Shown: positions 36,035 through 45,692 of the stretch, in pieces
Layout: each line of letters starts with the position of its first letter
Numbering within the stretch: position 1 is the first letter of the stretch
Assembly (NCBI RefSeq): GCF_015209595.1
Contig: NZ_JADEYS010000001.1
Span: forward strand, 186,001 to 250,000
Direction of reading: 5' to 3'
Source: Pontibacterium sinense
GTDB lineage: Bacteria; Pseudomonadota; Gammaproteobacteria; Pseudomonadales; Balneatricaceae
DNA length: 64,000 nt
Translations under genes and position numbers: made by a program
Notes under the pieces: model-generated
The model's input: only the letters and a program-made list of their open reading frames with translations
Databases searched by the model: none
What the model was told of the DNA's origin: nothing

Positions 36035-36448
36035 ATGTTGTGGATAAAAACCTTTCACATTCTGGCAATGACCAGCTGGATGGCGGGTATCTTCTATCTG
36101 CCACGTATCTTTGTACATTACGTGGAAGGACGTGAAGCAGGACAGGACGTTGCACGGCTGGAGATCATGGCGAAGAAGCTGTACGGCTTTATGACCATTA
36201 TGGCGGTGTTTACGCTGGGTCTTGGCCTTTGGCTCTGGCTGGGGTTTGGCTTTGGCGGCGGTTGGCTGCATGCCAAGCTGACCTTTGTGGTGTTGCTGAT
36301 TGGCTATCATCACTGGTGCAAAGCGTATCTGAAAAAGATGCAGGCAGGTGCACTCGATCGCAGCGGGCGTTATTTCCGTCTGTTTAACGAACTGCCATTG
36401 CTGATCTTTATCCCTATCCTGATCTTTGTCGTGGTGAAGCCGTTCTGA
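36035..36448 (+). CDS. hemJ: Protoporphyrinogen IX oxidase HemJ
   Basis: This 137-residue protein with four membrane helices belongs to the HemJ/UPF0093 family. It oxidises protoporphyrinogen IX in haem synthesis where HemG or HemY is absent. It begins MLWIKTFHILAMTSWMAG, with the conserved His8, and contains YLPRIFVHYVE, KLTFVVLLIGYHH and the C-terminal FNELPLLIFIPI motif. The family binds haem itself. It precedes the orphan FliG-like gene by 10 bp. Confidence 0.93.
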   Translation: MLWIKTFHILAMTSWMAGIFYLPRIFVHYVEGREAGQDVARLEIMAKKLYGFMTIMAVFTLGLGLWLWLGFGFGGGWLHAKLTFVVLLIGYHHWCKAYLKKMQAGALDRSGRYFRLFNELPLLIFIPILIFVVVKPF

Positions 36449-36458
36449 TCGGCTGGAT

Positions 36459-36890
36459 ATGACATTGTCTATCAAACCCGGCTGGCAGCGGCTCGCGTCG
36501 ATGCTGGCGGGGATGTCTCCAGCCGACTCCGATGCGATGATCGTGCAGATTCGTCATGATGACCCGGCTCTCGCCGATTGGCTGATAGAGCAGCGCTTTT
36601 CCTTCACTGATCTGATTGCTCTGGCTCCGGTTCAGCTGGCGCGGCTCCTGGCTGAGGTTTCGGATAGCGATCTGATACTGGCTCTGCGTGGATTAGACAC
36701 GCAACAGCAGCAGGCGTTGCTTATAGGGATATCAAAGGGGCGGGCGGCCAACATCCAGGCTGAGCTGTCTGTCATGACGCCGGTACCAAAGCGAAATGTT
36801 GAAGCGGCACAGCAGCGTACTATTGATCGGGCGAAGAGATTGGAAGTAGAAGGCCGGCTCACCTTAACGGATGAGCCGATGCTGGATTGA
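36459..36890 (+). CDS. Orphan FliG C-terminal-domain-like protein
   Basis: This 143-residue protein aligns by eye with the end of the flagellar switch protein FliG: DDPALADWLIEQRFSFTDL (33-51), LARLLAEVSDSDLILALRG (60-78), GISKGRAANIQAEL (90-103) and VEAAQQRTIDRAKRLEVEG (114-132). The order and spacing match the FliG M/C linker, torque helix and terminal helix. The N- and most of the middle domain are absent. The helix before GISKG is TQQQQALL, where FliG has charged residues that contact the stator. No flagellar gene is near; it is 10 bp behind hemJ and co-directional. A function outside the motor is likely but unknown. Confidence 0.75.
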   Translation: MTLSIKPGWQRLASMLAGMSPADSDAMIVQIRHDDPALADWLIEQRFSFTDLIALAPVQLARLLAEVSDSDLILALRGLDTQQQQALLIGISKGRAANIQAELSVMTPVPKRNVEAAQQRTIDRAKRLEVEGRLTLTDEPMLD

Positions 36891-36902
36891 GCGACGGGTG
36901 AC

Positions 36903-37526
36903 TCAGTTACTATGCAGCGCGTGTTGCAGTTGCTGAATACGTGCTTCAATACGTTCGACTGAATCACGCGTCTGATCAACGTTCTTCAGAAAGTTATCCA
37001 CTTCCGGACGGCTCGGCAACATACGGGCTTCTTCCGTCAGGTATTCTTCGAGGTTGTGGATAAAACTGCTGCCCGTGCGTTTGTAACTGCTGGCTTTCCA
37101 GTTCAGGAAGTTCGTCAGCTGGTGGGCGGGCAGATCACCGATGATATCTCCCAATGCGCCTTCCCAGTCGATCTGAGTATCGGCCAGAATCTCTTGAAAA
37201 CGGTTGGCTAAGCCACTGTCGCCTGTCACGATAATCCCTTTACCAAACATCGCCTCGGCAGAGTCTTTGCTGGTCAGCAATTTGCTGAAATCAGTGGGGC
37301 CTCCGCTCAGGATGACATCCGCATCGTCTTCAATATGGGATTGAAGTTGCAAGCCGGTGCAGTTGGGTAGGATATAGAGTGTGATCGCCGGCAGCGTAAG
37401 CTGGATAGCGATCACTTTACCGCTGAGTTTACCCAGCCGCTCAAGCGTGACTTCGTCCCGCTGCAGCAGGCTATTGACCGCTTCTTCTGCGACGGTAAAA
37501 GCAGTGGCGTTGAGCAGCTCAATCAT
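36903..37526 (-). CDS. ubiJ: Ubiquinone biosynthesis accessory factor UbiJ
   Basis: This 207-residue protein has an SCP2-like lipid-binding domain at about 10-115 (ADVILSGGPTDFSKLL and MFGKGIIVTGD). It ends in a coiled coil with RDSVERIEARIQQLQHAL. UbiJ binds ubiquinone intermediates and helps organise the hydroxylation complex with UbiK and Ubi enzymes. It follows ubiE by 21 bp, the usual ubiE-ubiJ-ubiB order; ubiB is not next, because the FliG-like gene converges here with only 12 bp between stops. Confidence 0.93.
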   Translation of the reverse strand: MIELLNATAFTVAEEAVNSLLQRDEVTLERLGKLSGKVIAIQLTLPAITLYILPNCTGLQLQSHIEDDADVILSGGPTDFSKLLTSKDSAEAMFGKGIIVTGDSGLANRFQEILADTQIDWEGALGDIIGDLPAHQLTNFLNWKASSYKRTGSSFIHNLEEYLTEEARMLPSRPEVDNFLKNVDQTRDSVERIEARIQQLQHALHSN

Positions 37527-37547
37527 CGTTGTGATCCTGAGTAATCT

Positions 37548-38306
37548 TTAAGGTTTGATGCCCGTATGCAGGGCAACGATACCACCGGTCATATTCTGGT
37601 ATTTACACGAGGTCAGGCCCGCGGTTTCCATCATCCCTTTCAGAGTATCCTGATCCGGGTGCATGCGAATGGATTCTGCCAGATATTTATAGCTTTCTGC
37701 GTCTCCGGCAATCATCTGACCCATCTGAGGCAGAATGTTGAAGGAGTAAAAATCATACAGCTTGGTCAGCACCGGATTGTCAGTTTTGGAGAACTCCAAT
37801 ACCATCAGCTTTCCGCCGGGCTTCAGAACACGGGCCATGGAGGCCAGTGCCTGATCTTTGTAAGTGACGTTTCGCAGACCAAACGCGATGGTAATGACAT
37901 CGAAGGTGTTGTCCGGGAACGGCAGGCTTTGTGCGTTGGCCTGCACAAACTCAACGTTGCCGGTAATGCCGCGGTCATAGAGACGGTCACGGCCGACTTT
38001 CAGCATGGAATCGTTAATATCCGCCAATACGACTTTGCCCGTGGGGCCGACCAGACGTGAAAAACGCATGGTCAGATCACCGGTACCGCCTGCAATATCC
38101 AGTACCGTACCGCCGGCCCGTACGCCGCTTTGCTCGATGGTCAAACGCTTCCAGATGCGGTGAACACCACCGGACATCAGGTCATTCATCACATCGTATT
38201 TAGCCGCCACACTGTGGAACACATCAGCGACTTTTTTCTGCTTCTCATTCACATCGACAGTATCGTAGCCAAAGTGAGTGGTCTGGTCTTTGTTTTGGTC
38301 GGTCAT
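37548..38306 (-). CDS. ubiE: Ubiquinone/menaquinone C-methyltransferase UbiE
   Basis: This SAM-dependent enzyme methylates the quinone ring. The 252-residue protein has [20 protein letters not shown] at the N-terminus, the SAM motif [24 protein letters not shown] and [17 protein letters not shown], then ALHTGIKP at the end. All fit UbiE. It probably forms a transcript with ubiJ downstream. The DUF971 gene lies 94 bp upstream on the same strand. Confidence 0.97.
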   Translation of the reverse strand: MTDQNKDQTTHFGYDTVDVNEKQKKVADVFHSVAAKYDVMNDLMSGGVHRIWKRLTIEQSGVRAGGTVLDIAGGTGDLTMRFSRLVGPTGKVVLADINDSMLKVGRDRLYDRGITGNVEFVQANAQSLPFPDNTFDVITIAFGLRNVTYKDQALASMARVLKPGGKLMVLEFSKTDNPVLTKLYDFYSFNILPQMGQMIAGDAESYKYLAESIRMHPDQDTLKGMMETAGLTSCKYQNMTGGIVALHTGIKP

Positions 38307-38400
38307 GATTCTGGATATCGCTTAACGATTAAATTGCACGCATTGTACCGGCACGGTTCGAATTTGTCCCTAACCGGTATCAAGTCCGCTGCTAGGTTCC

Positions 38401-38775
38401 TTAGCCGCGGGCGATCATGCCGTCATTACGGCTGGCCCCGGCGTCTTGCAGTTGTTGCAGATAATCTTGCCAGTGCTGATCATGATTCTGGCAAAGATCC
38501 AGCAAGTATTCCCAGGTGAACAGACCGCTGTCGTGCCCGTCGTCAAAGATGATTTTGAGGGCGTAGTTTCCGGCGGGCTGGATGCCCTTGATACCAACCA
38601 GCTGTTTGCCGGTTTGTAATACGCCATTGCCGATGCCATGGCCACGGACTTCGGCGGAGGGCGAATGTACACGTAGGTACTCGGCGGTCAATTCATAGTT
38701 GATGTCGCCATAGATTAGCTCAAGAGTGCGGGACTTTTTGTGTAGCCGGATATCGGTCGGAAGCGTGTGGCTCAT
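38401..38775 (-). CDS. DUF971 / gamma-butyrobetaine-hydroxylase-like N-terminal domain protein
   Basis: This 124-residue protein is a single GBBH-like N-terminal domain. It opens with PTDIRLHKKSRTLELIYGD and has the conserved SPSAEVRGHG, GNYALKIIFDDGHDSGLFTWEYL. The same domain begins gamma-butyrobetaine dioxygenases; alone its role is unclear, and some members are linked to iron-sulfur cluster assembly. It lies between hslU and ubiE, as in Pseudomonas. A complex terminator separates it from hslU upstream. Confidence 0.85.
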   Translation of the reverse strand: MSHTLPTDIRLHKKSRTLELIYGDINYELTAEYLRVHSPSAEVRGHGIGNGVLQTGKQLVGIKGIQPAGNYALKIIFDDGHDSGLFTWEYLLDLCQNHDQHWQDYLQQLQDAGASRNDGMIARG

Positions 38776-38833
38776 TGGAGGACCTCAAAACAGGTGTCTT
38801 CAATACGATGCGCTAACTGTGTTGAAGACGGCA

Positions 38834-38906
38834 AAAAATAAAAAGGGCGTATCTCAGATCACCGTTGAACAGACTGTGTTCAGCGACTTCTTAAGTATAC
38901 GCCCTT
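38834..38906 (-). terminator. Large nested-stem terminator behind hslU
   Basis: The outer arms AAGGGCGTAT (38843-38852) and ATACGCCCTT (38897-38906) are perfect 10-mers. They enclose a second stem, CGTTGAACA (38863-38871) with TGTTCAGCG (38877-38885), and a 5-base loop. On the minus strand the structure ends in TTTTTATTTTTT. The outer arms are 44 bp apart, unusually far for an intrinsic terminator. Confidence 0.75.
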
Positions 38907-38928
38907 AGTGTGTAACGGATGATCCGCT

Positions 38929-40269
38929 TTACAGAATGTAGTGGCTCAGATCTTCGTCCTGGCTCAGCTCATCTAAGTATTTGTTCACAAATGGTTTATC
39001 CACAGTGATGGTTTGACCGGCCAAATCTGATGCGTTAAACGACAGTTCTTCCAGCAAACGTTCCATCATCGTGTGCAAGCGGCGCGCACCGATGTTTTCG
39101 GTTTGCTCGTTGACCTGGAATGCCAGCTCAGCGATACGGTGTATACCTTCTTCAGTAAACGTCAGATCGACGCCTTCCGTTTTCAGCAACGCCTGATATT
39201 GCTCTGTCAGAGAAGCATTAGGCTCGGTCAGGATACGGCGGAAATCTTCCGGTGTCAGGGCGCTCAGCTCCACACGAATCGGCAGTCGGCCCTGAAGCTC
39301 TGGGATCAGATCCGATGGACGTGCCAGATGGAACGCTCCGGACGCGATAAACAGGATATGGTCCGTTTTGACCATGCCGTACTTAGTGCTAACCGTGCAA
39401 CCTTCAATCAGAGGCAGCAGGTCGCGCTGTACGCCTTCACGGGATACATCACCACCGGTATTTTCGGTACGTTTGCAGACCTTATCGATCTCGTCGAGGA
39501 AGACGATACCGTTCTGCTCCACAACATCAACTGCCTGCTGCTTAAGTTCATCCTCTTTGACCATGCCTGCAGCTTCTTCATCCGTCAGCATCTTGAAGGC
39601 TTCTTTCACCTTCAGGCGACGGTTCTGCTTGCGCTGGTTGCCCATGCCGGAGAACATGTTCTGCAGCTGGCTGGTCATCTCTTCCATGCCCGGAGGTGCC
39701 ATGATCTCAACACCGACCTGAGGCTGAGCGACTTCGATATCGATCTCTTTGTCATCCAGCTGACCTTCACGCAGTTTCTTGCGGAAAATCTGGCGTGTGG
39801 CGCTGTCCGTGCGGGAGGTTTCAGCCGGTTCGTTGCTGAATCCGGTATCACGCGCCGGTGGCAGCAATGCATCCAGAATGCGCTCTTCAGCGGCTTCTTC
39901 TGCGCGGAAGCGAACCTTTTCCATCTCGGTTTCGCGCAGCATTTTGATCGCCATATCCACCAGATCGCGGATGATGGTTTCAACATCACGTCCCACGTAA
40001 CCGACTTCGGTGAACTTTGTGGCTTCGATTTTGATAAACGGTGCGTTGGCCAGTTTTGCCAGACGACGGGCAATCTCGGTTTTACCGACCCCGGTAGGAC
40101 CGATCATCAGAATATTCTTGGGTGTTACTTCTACACGCAGCTCTTCATTCAGCTGCATGCGGCGCCAGCGGTTGCGTAAGGCGTTCGCCACGGAGCGTTT
40201 AGCTTCATCCTGGCCGACAATGTGGCGATCCAGTTCGTGTACGATTTCGCGAGGGGTCATATTAGACAT
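38929..40269 (-). CDS. hslU: HslU ATPase subunit of the HslUV protease
   Basis: HslU is an AAA+ unfoldase that feeds proteins to HslV. The 446-residue protein begins with [24 protein letters not shown]-type sequence, has Walker [16 protein letters not shown] near 58, the pore motif [10 protein letters not shown] and Walker B FLDEIDK. The I domain and the C-terminal EDLSHYIL, which inserts into HslV, are present. It lies 18 bp downstream of hslV. Confidence 0.97.
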   Translation of the reverse strand: MSNMTPREIVHELDRHIVGQDEAKRSVANALRNRWRRMQLNEELRVEVTPKNILMIGPTGVGKTEIARRLAKLANAPFIKIEATKFTEVGYVGRDVETIIRDLVDMAIKMLRETEMEKVRFRAEEAAEERILDALLPPARDTGFSNEPAETSRTDSATRQIFRKKLREGQLDDKEIDIEVAQPQVGVEIMAPPGMEEMTSQLQNMFSGMGNQRKQNRRLKVKEAFKMLTDEEAAGMVKEDELKQQAVDVVEQNGIVFLDEIDKVCKRTENTGGDVSREGVQRDLLPLIEGCTVSTKYGMVKTDHILFIASGAFHLARPSDLIPELQGRLPIRVELSALTPEDFRRILTEPNASLTEQYQALLKTEGVDLTFTEEGIHRIAELAFQVNEQTENIGARRLHTMMERLLEELSFNASDLAGQTITVDKPFVNKYLDELSQDEDLSHYIL

Positions 40270-40287
40270 TAAAAACTCCCGTTGGAA

Positions 40288-40818
40288 TCAGGCTACTGAA
40301 TCCAGCTCTTCGATGGTCAGGTTGTCGTTGGTAAACACACAGATGCCTGCGGCGATCTGTAGGCTTTTTTCTACAATGTCGCTGGCAGCCAGCTCGGTGT
40401 TGTCAGTCAGTGCACGGGCCGCAGCGAGTGCAAAGTTACCGCCAGAACCGATGGCAATCACGCCATCTTCCGGTTCGATCACATCACCGCTGCCGGAGAT
40501 CAGATACGTTTTCTCTTCGTTGGCTACCAGCATCAGCGCTTCCAGGCGGCGCAGCACTCGGTCGCTACGCCATTCGCGCGCCAGATGGATAACCGCATTG
40601 ACGATGTTACCCTGATGTTTGTCCAGCTGCTGTTCGAACAGATCACGCAGAGTGATGGCATCAGCAGTTGAACCTGCAAAACCGGTAATCACGTCATGTT
40701 TTGGCAGACGATTAACCTTCTTCGCGCTGCCTTTCATCACGGTGTTGCCCAGGGATACCTGACCATCACCGCCTACAACAACTTTGTCACCGCGGCGTAC
40801 TGAAACAATGGTAGTCAT
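40288..40818 (-). CDS. hslV: HslV peptidase subunit of the HslUV protease
   Basis: This 176-residue proteasome-like peptidase begins [19 protein letters not shown]; removal of Met leaves Thr as the catalytic nucleophile. [15 protein letters not shown] and [12 protein letters not shown] are further family segments. It forms a double hexamer capped by HslU rings. It is 127 bp downstream of the FtsN-like gene and co-directional with hslU. Heat-shock control is usual, though I did not place a sigma-32 promoter. Confidence 0.97.
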   Translation of the reverse strand: MTTIVSVRRGDKVVVGGDGQVSLGNTVMKGSAKKVNRLPKHDVITGFAGSTADAITLRDLFEQQLDKHQGNIVNAVIHLAREWRSDRVLRRLEALMLVANEEKTYLISGSGDVIEPEDGVIAIGSGGNFALAAARALTDNTELAASDIVEKSLQIAAGICVFTNDNLTIEELDSVA

Positions 40819-40944
40819 GAAGCACTGAACCTTTTATGGATAGATGTAGTTTATCGAATGACTTAGATATGGATGCGTGCGGGGCTTTTTCAAGGGCTGC
40901 CCTGCAAGGTTCGACCAAAGCAGGGCATTTTAAAGCGAATGAGA

Positions 40945-41610
40945 TCAGTTGGCTTTGATCTTAAGCGGGAAGATGTTCTGTTTTGCCAGCTTGTTGGTGG
41001 CGTCTCTCAGGTCCGAGCGATTTTTAAAAGGGCCGGTACGCACACGGTACCAGATACCGCCGTTACCGCTGGCCGTTTTTTCACTGCGCACGTTTGGCAG
41101 TCCCAGCAATATCAACTGGGCGCGCATCCGATCAGCATCAGCCGGATTACGGAAAGATCCCGCTTGCAACAGGTACTGGGTGACGTTGACCGCGTTGCGA
41201 GGTGTGGACTTATAAACCGTAGGGTCGGACGTCGTTACCTCGCTTTTGGGCAGCATCTGATAAAACTCGAAGCGTTTTTCATCCTTAGAAGCAGTGTCCG
41301 GTTTGGGCGGTTTTGCCGCCACCGTTTTAGGCTTTTCGGATTTCTTCTCTTCGGTTTTAGGTTTAGGAGCGGGTTTGCTGACAGTCGTCACTGTACCCGT
41401 GTTCCCAGGTTTTACCTGTATCAGACTGTACAGAAGATAGCCCAGCGCGCCAGACATCAGCACCGTGACCAGCAGCAATTTTAGCGGGAAGGGCTTTTTG
41501 CTCTTCGCTGCCGGTTGCTGCTTGCGTGGCGCTGCGGGTTTTTTGCCGCTGCTGCGGGTGGCGGTTTTGCCATTCCGCTTTTTAGAGGCAAAGTCTTTGC
41601 GCGCTGCCAT
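40945..41610 (-). CDS. FtsN-like SPOR-domain protein
   Basis: This 221-residue bitopic protein has a basic, lysine- and alanine-rich cytoplasmic tail (1-42), one membrane helix (about 43-65), a proline- and lysine-rich linker and a C-terminal SPOR domain from about 140 (YLLQAGSFRNPADADRMRAQL, GGIWYRVRTGPFKNRSD). SPOR domains bind denuded septal peptidoglycan. Its position directly behind argS and before hslV matches the gene annotated FtsN in Pseudomonas-like genomes. It lies 2 bp after the argS stop. Confidence 0.85.
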   Translation of the reverse strand: MAARKDFASKKRNGKTATRSSGKKPAAPRKQQPAAKSKKPFPLKLLLVTVLMSGALGYLLYSLIQVKPGNTGTVTTVSKPAPKPKTEEKKSEKPKTVAAKPPKPDTASKDEKRFEFYQMLPKSEVTTSDPTVYKSTPRNAVNVTQYLLQAGSFRNPADADRMRAQLILLGLPNVRSEKTASGNGGIWYRVRTGPFKNRSDLRDATNKLAKQNIFPLKIKAN

Positions 41611-41612
41611 GC

Positions 41613-43379
41613 TTACATGTGCTCCGGTGCGCTAACGCCGAGCAGCTGCAGGCCGTTAGAGATCACCTGACGCGAGGCTTCACTCAGCGTGAGGCGAGCA
41701 TTACGCAGTTCTGCATCGTCAATCAACATCTTCTGCGCGTTGTAATATGTATGGAAATCGCTTGCCAGCTCTTTCAGGTAATTTGCCAGCATGTGAGGCT
41801 CGTGAGAAAGACCGGCATTTTTCAGGACATCCGGGTACTTGGACAGCTTGGTGATCAGGTCTTTTTCGTGTTCGGTTTCCAGACGTGACAGTGCTGCGAG
41901 GCCCGCAGCCTTATCCCAGGACCAGCCCGCTTCGTCCAGCTTGCGCATGACAGAACATACACGGGCATGGGCGTACTGAATGTAGTAAACCGGATTGTCC
42001 TTGGATTCTGACTTCGCCAGCTCCAGATCGAAGTCCATGTGCTGTTCCGCTTTGCGGGTCACATAGAAGAAACGACAGGCATCGCTGCCAACTTCGTCAC
42101 GCAGTTCGCGCAGGGTCACAAAAGAGCCGGAGCGCGTGGACATCTGTACGCGTTCTTCGCCACGGTACAAGATGGCAAACTGAACCAGACGGACCACCAG
42201 ACGCTCTGGATCATAGCCCAGTGCCTGAATGGCGGCTTTTACACGGGTGATGTAACCGTGGTGATCGGCGCCCCAGATGTTGATAACTTTGTCGTAGCCA
42301 CGTTCAAACTTATTCATGTGGTACGCGATATCGGAGGCAAAGTAGGTTGTCTGACCGTTAGCGCGTTTCACGACGCGGTCTTTGTCATCGCCGAATTCGG
42401 TGGAACGGAACCAGAAGTTACCGTCGGTTTCATCTTTATAGATGAATCCTTTCTCGGTCAGGGTTTCCAGCGCACGATCGACATCACCGGTGCTGGTCAG
42501 GGAGCGTTCGGAGAACCATGTCTGGTAGTTCACACCGAACTCACCGAGGTCATCACGAATATCGGTCAGAATTGAATCCAGACCGGCGTCAAAAACGATA
42601 CGGTAATCATCTTCACCCAACAAAGCGTTTGCACGCTCGATCAGGGCATCGATATGGACCTCTTTGTCACCGCCGAACGGCTCATCATCAGGAATATCTG
42701 CAAAGACATCTGCAACCGGACGGCTCAGGCGATCGCCTTCTTTCGCTTGCAGCTCGGCAGCGATATCGTGGACGTAAGCGCCTTTGTAACCGTTGCTTGG
42801 GAAGGTGAGTTCCTGACCGCATTTCTCCAAATAGCGCAGCCATACACTGGTAGCCAGAATGTTCATCTGACGACCGGCGTCGTTGACGTAATATTCACGA
42901 TCTACGTTCACGCCAGCGGCTTCCAGCAAATCAGATACAGTTGCACCGTAGGCTGCACCGCGACCATGACCTACGTGCAGTGGGCCGGTTGGGTTTGCAG
43001 AGACAAACTCGACCTGAACTTTTTCATCACTCTTTTTCTCGACCAGACCAAAGCTTTGGCCCTGCGTCAGGATCTGTTCCACAACCGCAGCCGTGGATTC
43101 CTGATTCATAAAGAAGTTGATGAAACCGGGACCTGCGATTTCAGTGCGATCCAGCTGTGGCGATGCCGGCAGTGCATCAGTGATCATCTGAGCCAGCTCG
43201 CGTGGATTGCGCTTCGCCGCTTTCGCCAGTGTCAGGGACACGTTGGAGGCGAAGTCGCCGTGGCTCTTGTCACGGGTGTTTTCTACCATGATGCGCGGTT
43301 GCACATCTGCAGGCAGGACCCCGTTTTCCAGCAGTGAGTTCAGGGCAGACTGGATCAACTCTGCAATATGTTCTTTCAT
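41613..43379 (-). CDS. argS: Arginyl-tRNA synthetase
   Basis: This class I synthetase of 588 residues has the HIGH-type motif in [15 protein letters not shown] (HVGH). It has the N-terminal Add-1 domain and the C-terminal DALR anticodon domain ending in GVSAPEHM. The canonical KMSKS is replaced, as usual in ArgRS, by a related loop near VQMSTRSGS. It charges tRNA-Arg with arginine. It is followed within 2 bp by the FtsN-like gene. Confidence 0.97.
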   Translation of the reverse strand: MKEHIAELIQSALNSLLENGVLPADVQPRIMVENTRDKSHGDFASNVSLTLAKAAKRNPRELAQMITDALPASPQLDRTEIAGPGFINFFMNQESTAAVVEQILTQGQSFGLVEKKSDEKVQVEFVSANPTGPLHVGHGRGAAYGATVSDLLEAAGVNVDREYYVNDAGRQMNILATSVWLRYLEKCGQELTFPSNGYKGAYVHDIAAELQAKEGDRLSRPVADVFADIPDDEPFGGDKEVHIDALIERANALLGEDDYRIVFDAGLDSILTDIRDDLGEFGVNYQTWFSERSLTSTGDVDRALETLTEKGFIYKDETDGNFWFRSTEFGDDKDRVVKRANGQTTYFASDIAYHMNKFERGYDKVINIWGADHHGYITRVKAAIQALGYDPERLVVRLVQFAILYRGEERVQMSTRSGSFVTLRELRDEVGSDACRFFYVTRKAEQHMDFDLELAKSESKDNPVYYIQYAHARVCSVMRKLDEAGWSWDKAAGLAALSRLETEHEKDLITKLSKYPDVLKNAGLSHEPHMLANYLKELASDFHTYYNAQKMLIDDAELRNARLTLSEASRQVISNGLQLLGVSAPEHM

Positions 43380-43532
43380 CAGCGTACAGATACCGGTTAA
43401 CTGTTCAGGAAGGCAAAATGTCTCTATGCAGCAGGCGGCGTATTATGCGACCACACCACTGGACAGAGACACCTCAGGAAACCGGATATTATCCCTGTAT
43501 CGCAAGGAATTGTTAAGCCCCAATACCGCGCT

Positions 43533-43557
43533 TGAGTGGTCTATTGCAGACCACTCA
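43533..43557 (-). terminator. Perfect hairpin behind the chemoreceptor gene
   Basis: TGAGTGGTCT (43533-43542) and AGACCACTCA (43548-43557) form a 10-bp stem with loop ATTGC, 16 bp after the stop codon. No T-tract follows, so termination strength is uncertain. Confidence 0.55.
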
Positions 43558-43572
43558 TTCTAAGTGGCGGAT

Positions 43573-45552
43573 TCAGACGGAAAAACGCCCTAATAAGCGT
43601 TGCTGTTGTTGGGCAAAATTGAGCAGTTCACTGCTGCCACTCGCCGCTTGATCAGCGCCTTGTGCCGTTTCTGCGGCCGCGCTGTTAATTTCAGTGAGTG
43701 TGCGGCTGACCTCTTCCACAGCGGAGGTCTGCTGTTGAGCCGCCTCGGCTATCTGCGTATTCAGCTCGCGGATGTAGGAGATGGCGTGGTTCATCGCATC
43801 CAAAGCTTCCTGTGAGGTGTTGGCGTGATCCACACATTGTTGCGCCTGTGTATAACTTTCATTCATCACAGTGACCACACGACGGATACTGGATTGCATG
43901 TTATCCACCATCGACTGGATCTCCTGTACCGAATTCTGGGTACGGCTTGCCAGCTCACGGACCTCATCAGCAACCACCGCAAATCCCCGGCCATGGTCAC
44001 CGGCGCGTGCCGCTTCAATTGCCGCATTCAGGGCCAGCAAGTTGGTACGTTCGGCGATGTTCTCAATGGTGGTCAGGATGGATTCGATCTCGTTGCTGAA
44101 ACCGGCCAGTTCCTGGCTCGCGCCTTTGGCCTGGTCGATACCACTGGCCTGTGTTTCTATACTGGTCAGGGTATTGGATACCTGCAGATTCACGTTACGG
44201 GTGAGGTCTTCGCATTCACGGACAGCATCCAGCGTTGTGTTACTGTGGCTGGCCACTTCGGAAACACTGCTTTCCAGTTCGGTGGCGGCAGCGGCGGTGA
44301 GATCCAGCTGAGAGCTTTGCAGGCTCATCGACTGAGTGGCTTGCTGGCTGATGGACGCATTTTGTTGGGCGACGTCCGACAGGCGCACAGAGCCGGTTGA
44401 TATCTGTTCGAGAATATCTTTCAGGCCCAGCGTTACTGCATTCAGCGACGTGCCTAAATCACCAAACTCATCCTTACGCTCCTGATCAAAGCTGACCCGG
44501 AGGTCGCCCTGTTGCAGCTGAGACAGGCGGTCACGAATTTCAGCTAGAGGTTTACGGAAGGTGTTGATGGTGAGCAGTGCGACGACCAGAGCAACCACAA
44601 TAGAGCCTGCCATCAGACCAAGAATCAGTAGACGACTGAAACTGATGGTCTGATTAGCTTCGGTGCGCGCTAGTTCTGCATGGGCACGTGCATTGGTAAT
44701 AAAACGGTCTACGGCTGCCCGGGAATCCTTGATCAGGGAAGCCGTCTGGGCCAGATCTCTATCCAGAGTATTACCCACGGCTACACGCTGACGGTAAAAG
44801 GCGACCAGGCCCGTATCGCCGTACAAGTTCAGTTCTAAGTCGTCGATCAGTGTGCCAATTTGTGTCGCTTTCTTCTCAAGTGCGACAAACTCATTGTGGG
44901 AGGTTCGCAGCTCTCCCTGAGTCTCTTTTAATGCTGAATTGAGAGTGGATAAGTCGCGTGAACGCATGTAATTGATCAGCTGAAACTTGTGCGCGCTCAG
45001 GGCTCGGGTCATCAGGCGTGCTTTAATCATGCCATCGAAATTTTCACCTTTGCTCAGAAAGCGCTGGCTCCATGATGTCAGGGCATCACTCAGGCCTTGA
45101 AACTTAATTTGTGCTTCGACAATACGACGGTCGAGAATCAAACGTTGTTTTTGCTCTTTGATAACGTTTTTGGCGACCGTTGAGAATTGTTTGCTGAGCG
45201 TTTCTATCTGCTCAAAAGAGGCGCGTAACTCGGGATCGTTTTCCACGAGAGGACGCATCAGCTGCAGTTCCTGATTAAAGCGCTTAACCTCAGTTTCAAA
45301 GATCTTTCTTTGATCATTGAGATCTTTGGCATTCTGCTGAGCCAGCGCCTTAAATAGCGCTTGGTTGGCTTCCTGCAGATTTACCAGCTGCTCAAAACTG
45401 GCGGATAAGGTGGGCAACGCGTCTTCAGTGACGTTGTTTAGTTTTGCATAGATGTTGTTGTTGCTAAGCAGACCGCCGCTACCAACAACCGCAATAAATA
45501 GCACCATAACGGCGAAACCCAGAGCAATTTTCTGGGTAATACTCAGCCTCAT
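43573..45552 (-). CDS. Methyl-accepting chemotaxis protein
   Basis: This 659-residue receptor has a membrane helix at about 10-30, a long helical periplasmic region (about 31-305, four-helix-bundle-like), a second helix at about 310-332, HAMP and a signalling domain. The conserved hairpin tip [19 protein letters not shown], followed by [17 protein letters not shown], is intact, as are glutamine-rich adaptation helices. There is no C-terminal CheR-tethering pentapeptide. The ligand is unknown. It lies between argS and priA, which are neighbours in the Pseudomonas order, so it looks like an insertion. Confidence 0.93.
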   Translation of the reverse strand: MRLSITQKIALGFAVMVLFIAVVGSGGLLSNNNIYAKLNNVTEDALPTLSASFEQLVNLQEANQALFKALAQQNAKDLNDQRKIFETEVKRFNQELQLMRPLVENDPELRASFEQIETLSKQFSTVAKNVIKEQKQRLILDRRIVEAQIKFQGLSDALTSWSQRFLSKGENFDGMIKARLMTRALSAHKFQLINYMRSRDLSTLNSALKETQGELRTSHNEFVALEKKATQIGTLIDDLELNLYGDTGLVAFYRQRVAVGNTLDRDLAQTASLIKDSRAAVDRFITNARAHAELARTEANQTISFSRLLILGLMAGSIVVALVVALLTINTFRKPLAEIRDRLSQLQQGDLRVSFDQERKDEFGDLGTSLNAVTLGLKDILEQISTGSVRLSDVAQQNASISQQATQSMSLQSSQLDLTAAAATELESSVSEVASHSNTTLDAVRECEDLTRNVNLQVSNTLTSIETQASGIDQAKGASQELAGFSNEIESILTTIENIAERTNLLALNAAIEAARAGDHGRGFAVVADEVRELASRTQNSVQEIQSMVDNMQSSIRRVVTVMNESYTQAQQCVDHANTSQEALDAMNHAISYIRELNTQIAEAAQQQTSAVEEVSRTLTEINSAAAETAQGADQAASGSSELLNFAQQQQRLLGRFSV

Positions 45553-45692
45553 AGCATCCCTCGTTCTCTTCTTATTCTACTTTTGGGTAGAGGCAAGCAT
45601 AGTTACAGAATGGTCAAAATGTAAACCAAAGAATTAGGTATAACCCCGTATTTCTTTGTGAATCGACCAAAAGGCTTAGATTGTGTGTTGTG

